Assembly: GCF_009910675.1 (NCBI RefSeq)
Contig: NZ_RSEJ01000011.1
Coordinates: 62,001-126,000 of the forward strand
Length of the DNA: 64,000 nt
Source: Photobacterium alginatilyticum
GTDB lineage: Bacteria > Pseudomonadota > Gammaproteobacteria > Enterobacterales > Vibrionaceae
Reading direction: 5' to 3'
Under the pieces are notes generated by a model. That model ran no database searches. It was not told where the DNA came from and was given only the letters and a program-made list of their open reading frames with translations. A program made the translations under genes and the position numbers. Positions 63,675 to 64,000 of this stretch are shown here, piece by piece; within the stretch, counting starts at the first letter, position 1; each line of letters starts with the position of its first letter.

Positions 63675-64000
63675 ATGAAAAACGCCTTACTTGCGATAGC
63701 CGTTAGCTCCTTTATGGGGCTATCGAGTTTCGGCGTCTCTGCCGATACTGTTCCCGTTGCCTTCCAAGACGTCCCAGAAGTGATGGCCGAGTTTGACTCA
63801 GCCAAAGAGTTTCGCAAGAAGGCGCTGACCTATGGCCGCCTGCCTCATCATAGTGAAATTGGCCGGGCATTTCCGACCTATGTCGCCGACGAGGCAGGAA
63901 AGCCGGTACTGGAAACCGAGAACGAGTTGTCTGATGCTGTGGTGATTGCCCGTAACCCTGATCCGGTGAGTGGTGCCGTGTTCAATGAGTGGTTGGTCCC
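63675..64000 (+). CDS. Unrecognised exported protein (5' part only)
   Basis: Frame open to the right edge; about 108 codons are visible. An N-terminal signal peptide (MKNALLAIAVSSFMGLSSFGVSA) is followed by DTVPVAFQDVPEVMAEFDSA. No domain recognised in the visible part. TGAGATTAAA before the start is a weak ribosome-binding site. The rest lies outside the window. Confidence 0.7.
   Translation, partial: MKNALLAIAVSSFMGLSSFGVSADTVPVAFQDVPEVMAEFDSAKEFRKKALTYGRLPHHSEIGRAFPTYVADEAGKPVLETENELSDAVVIARNPDPVSGAVFNEWLV

Noticed and set aside
1..64000. Mobile element, prophage, CRISPR array, tRNA or rRNA
   Set aside because: No transposase, integrase, phage gene, regular spaced repeats or tRNA cloverleaf was recognised; the 20-bp array at 7111 is contiguous, without spacers.

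Overview
The window looks like chromosomal DNA of a motile marine gammaproteobacterium, most likely Vibrionaceae (Photobacterium- or Vibrio-like). This rests on gene content: several chemoreceptors, a PAS-GGDEF protein, a hybrid histidine kinase, a sigma-54 response regulator, DadA, AspA, Dcu and malic enzyme genes, AT-rich intergenic DNA and moderate GC in genes. The genus is inference. I see no rRNA, tRNA, CRISPR array, transposase, integrase or phage gene. Two genes touch the edges: the first reading frame is open to base 1 and the last runs off the right end.

Layout. 1-5.2 kb: signalling (diguanylate cyclase, Cache chemoreceptor, soluble CZB-like chemoreceptor). 5.2-24.3 kb: mixed accessory metabolism and transport: two LysE exporters, two EamA transporters, two maltose-acetyltransferase-like enzymes, a hybrid kinase, nitroreductase, outer-membrane barrel, a dicarboxylate symporter, DUF3179, AraC and LysR regulators, VanZ, ABC exporter, GNAT and SMP-30 proteins. 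24.3-33.7 kb: a C4-dicarboxylate/aspartate block: malic enzyme and a symporter with a divergent LysR gene, aspartate ammonia-lyase, a Dcu antiporter and a GltP-like symporter. 34.0-37.3 kb: a two-component system (amino-acid-binding-type sensor kinase plus sigma-54 activator). A near-consensus sigma-54 promoter lies in front of the GltP-like gene, so that symporter is its probable target.

37.4-43.9 kb is the most unusual stretch. An M20 carboxypeptidase is divergent from a tight operon of a RimK-like ATP-grasp ligase, a second ATP-grasp protein carrying a C-terminal helix-hairpin-helix module, and an 885-residue M14 carboxypeptidase without a signal peptide. Two ligases and two carboxypeptidases together suggest making and trimming of a peptide or amino-acid tag; the substrate is unknown.

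44-55.8 kb: an HBM-type chemoreceptor, FetAB-like ABC exporter, a Sel1-repeat protein, a kinase/phosphatase pair, another soluble chemoreceptor, a cupin, and DadA with a divergent LysR gene. 55.8-60.5 kb: a caa3-type cytochrome c oxidase operon (II, I, two subunit-III-like genes, IV). 61-64 kb: a serine hydrolase, a DUF808 protein and the start of an unrecognised secreted protein.

Convergent gene pairs are mostly separated by good hairpin terminators. Several long intergenic regions carry clear palindromes or repeats, listed separately, whose binding proteins are unknown.
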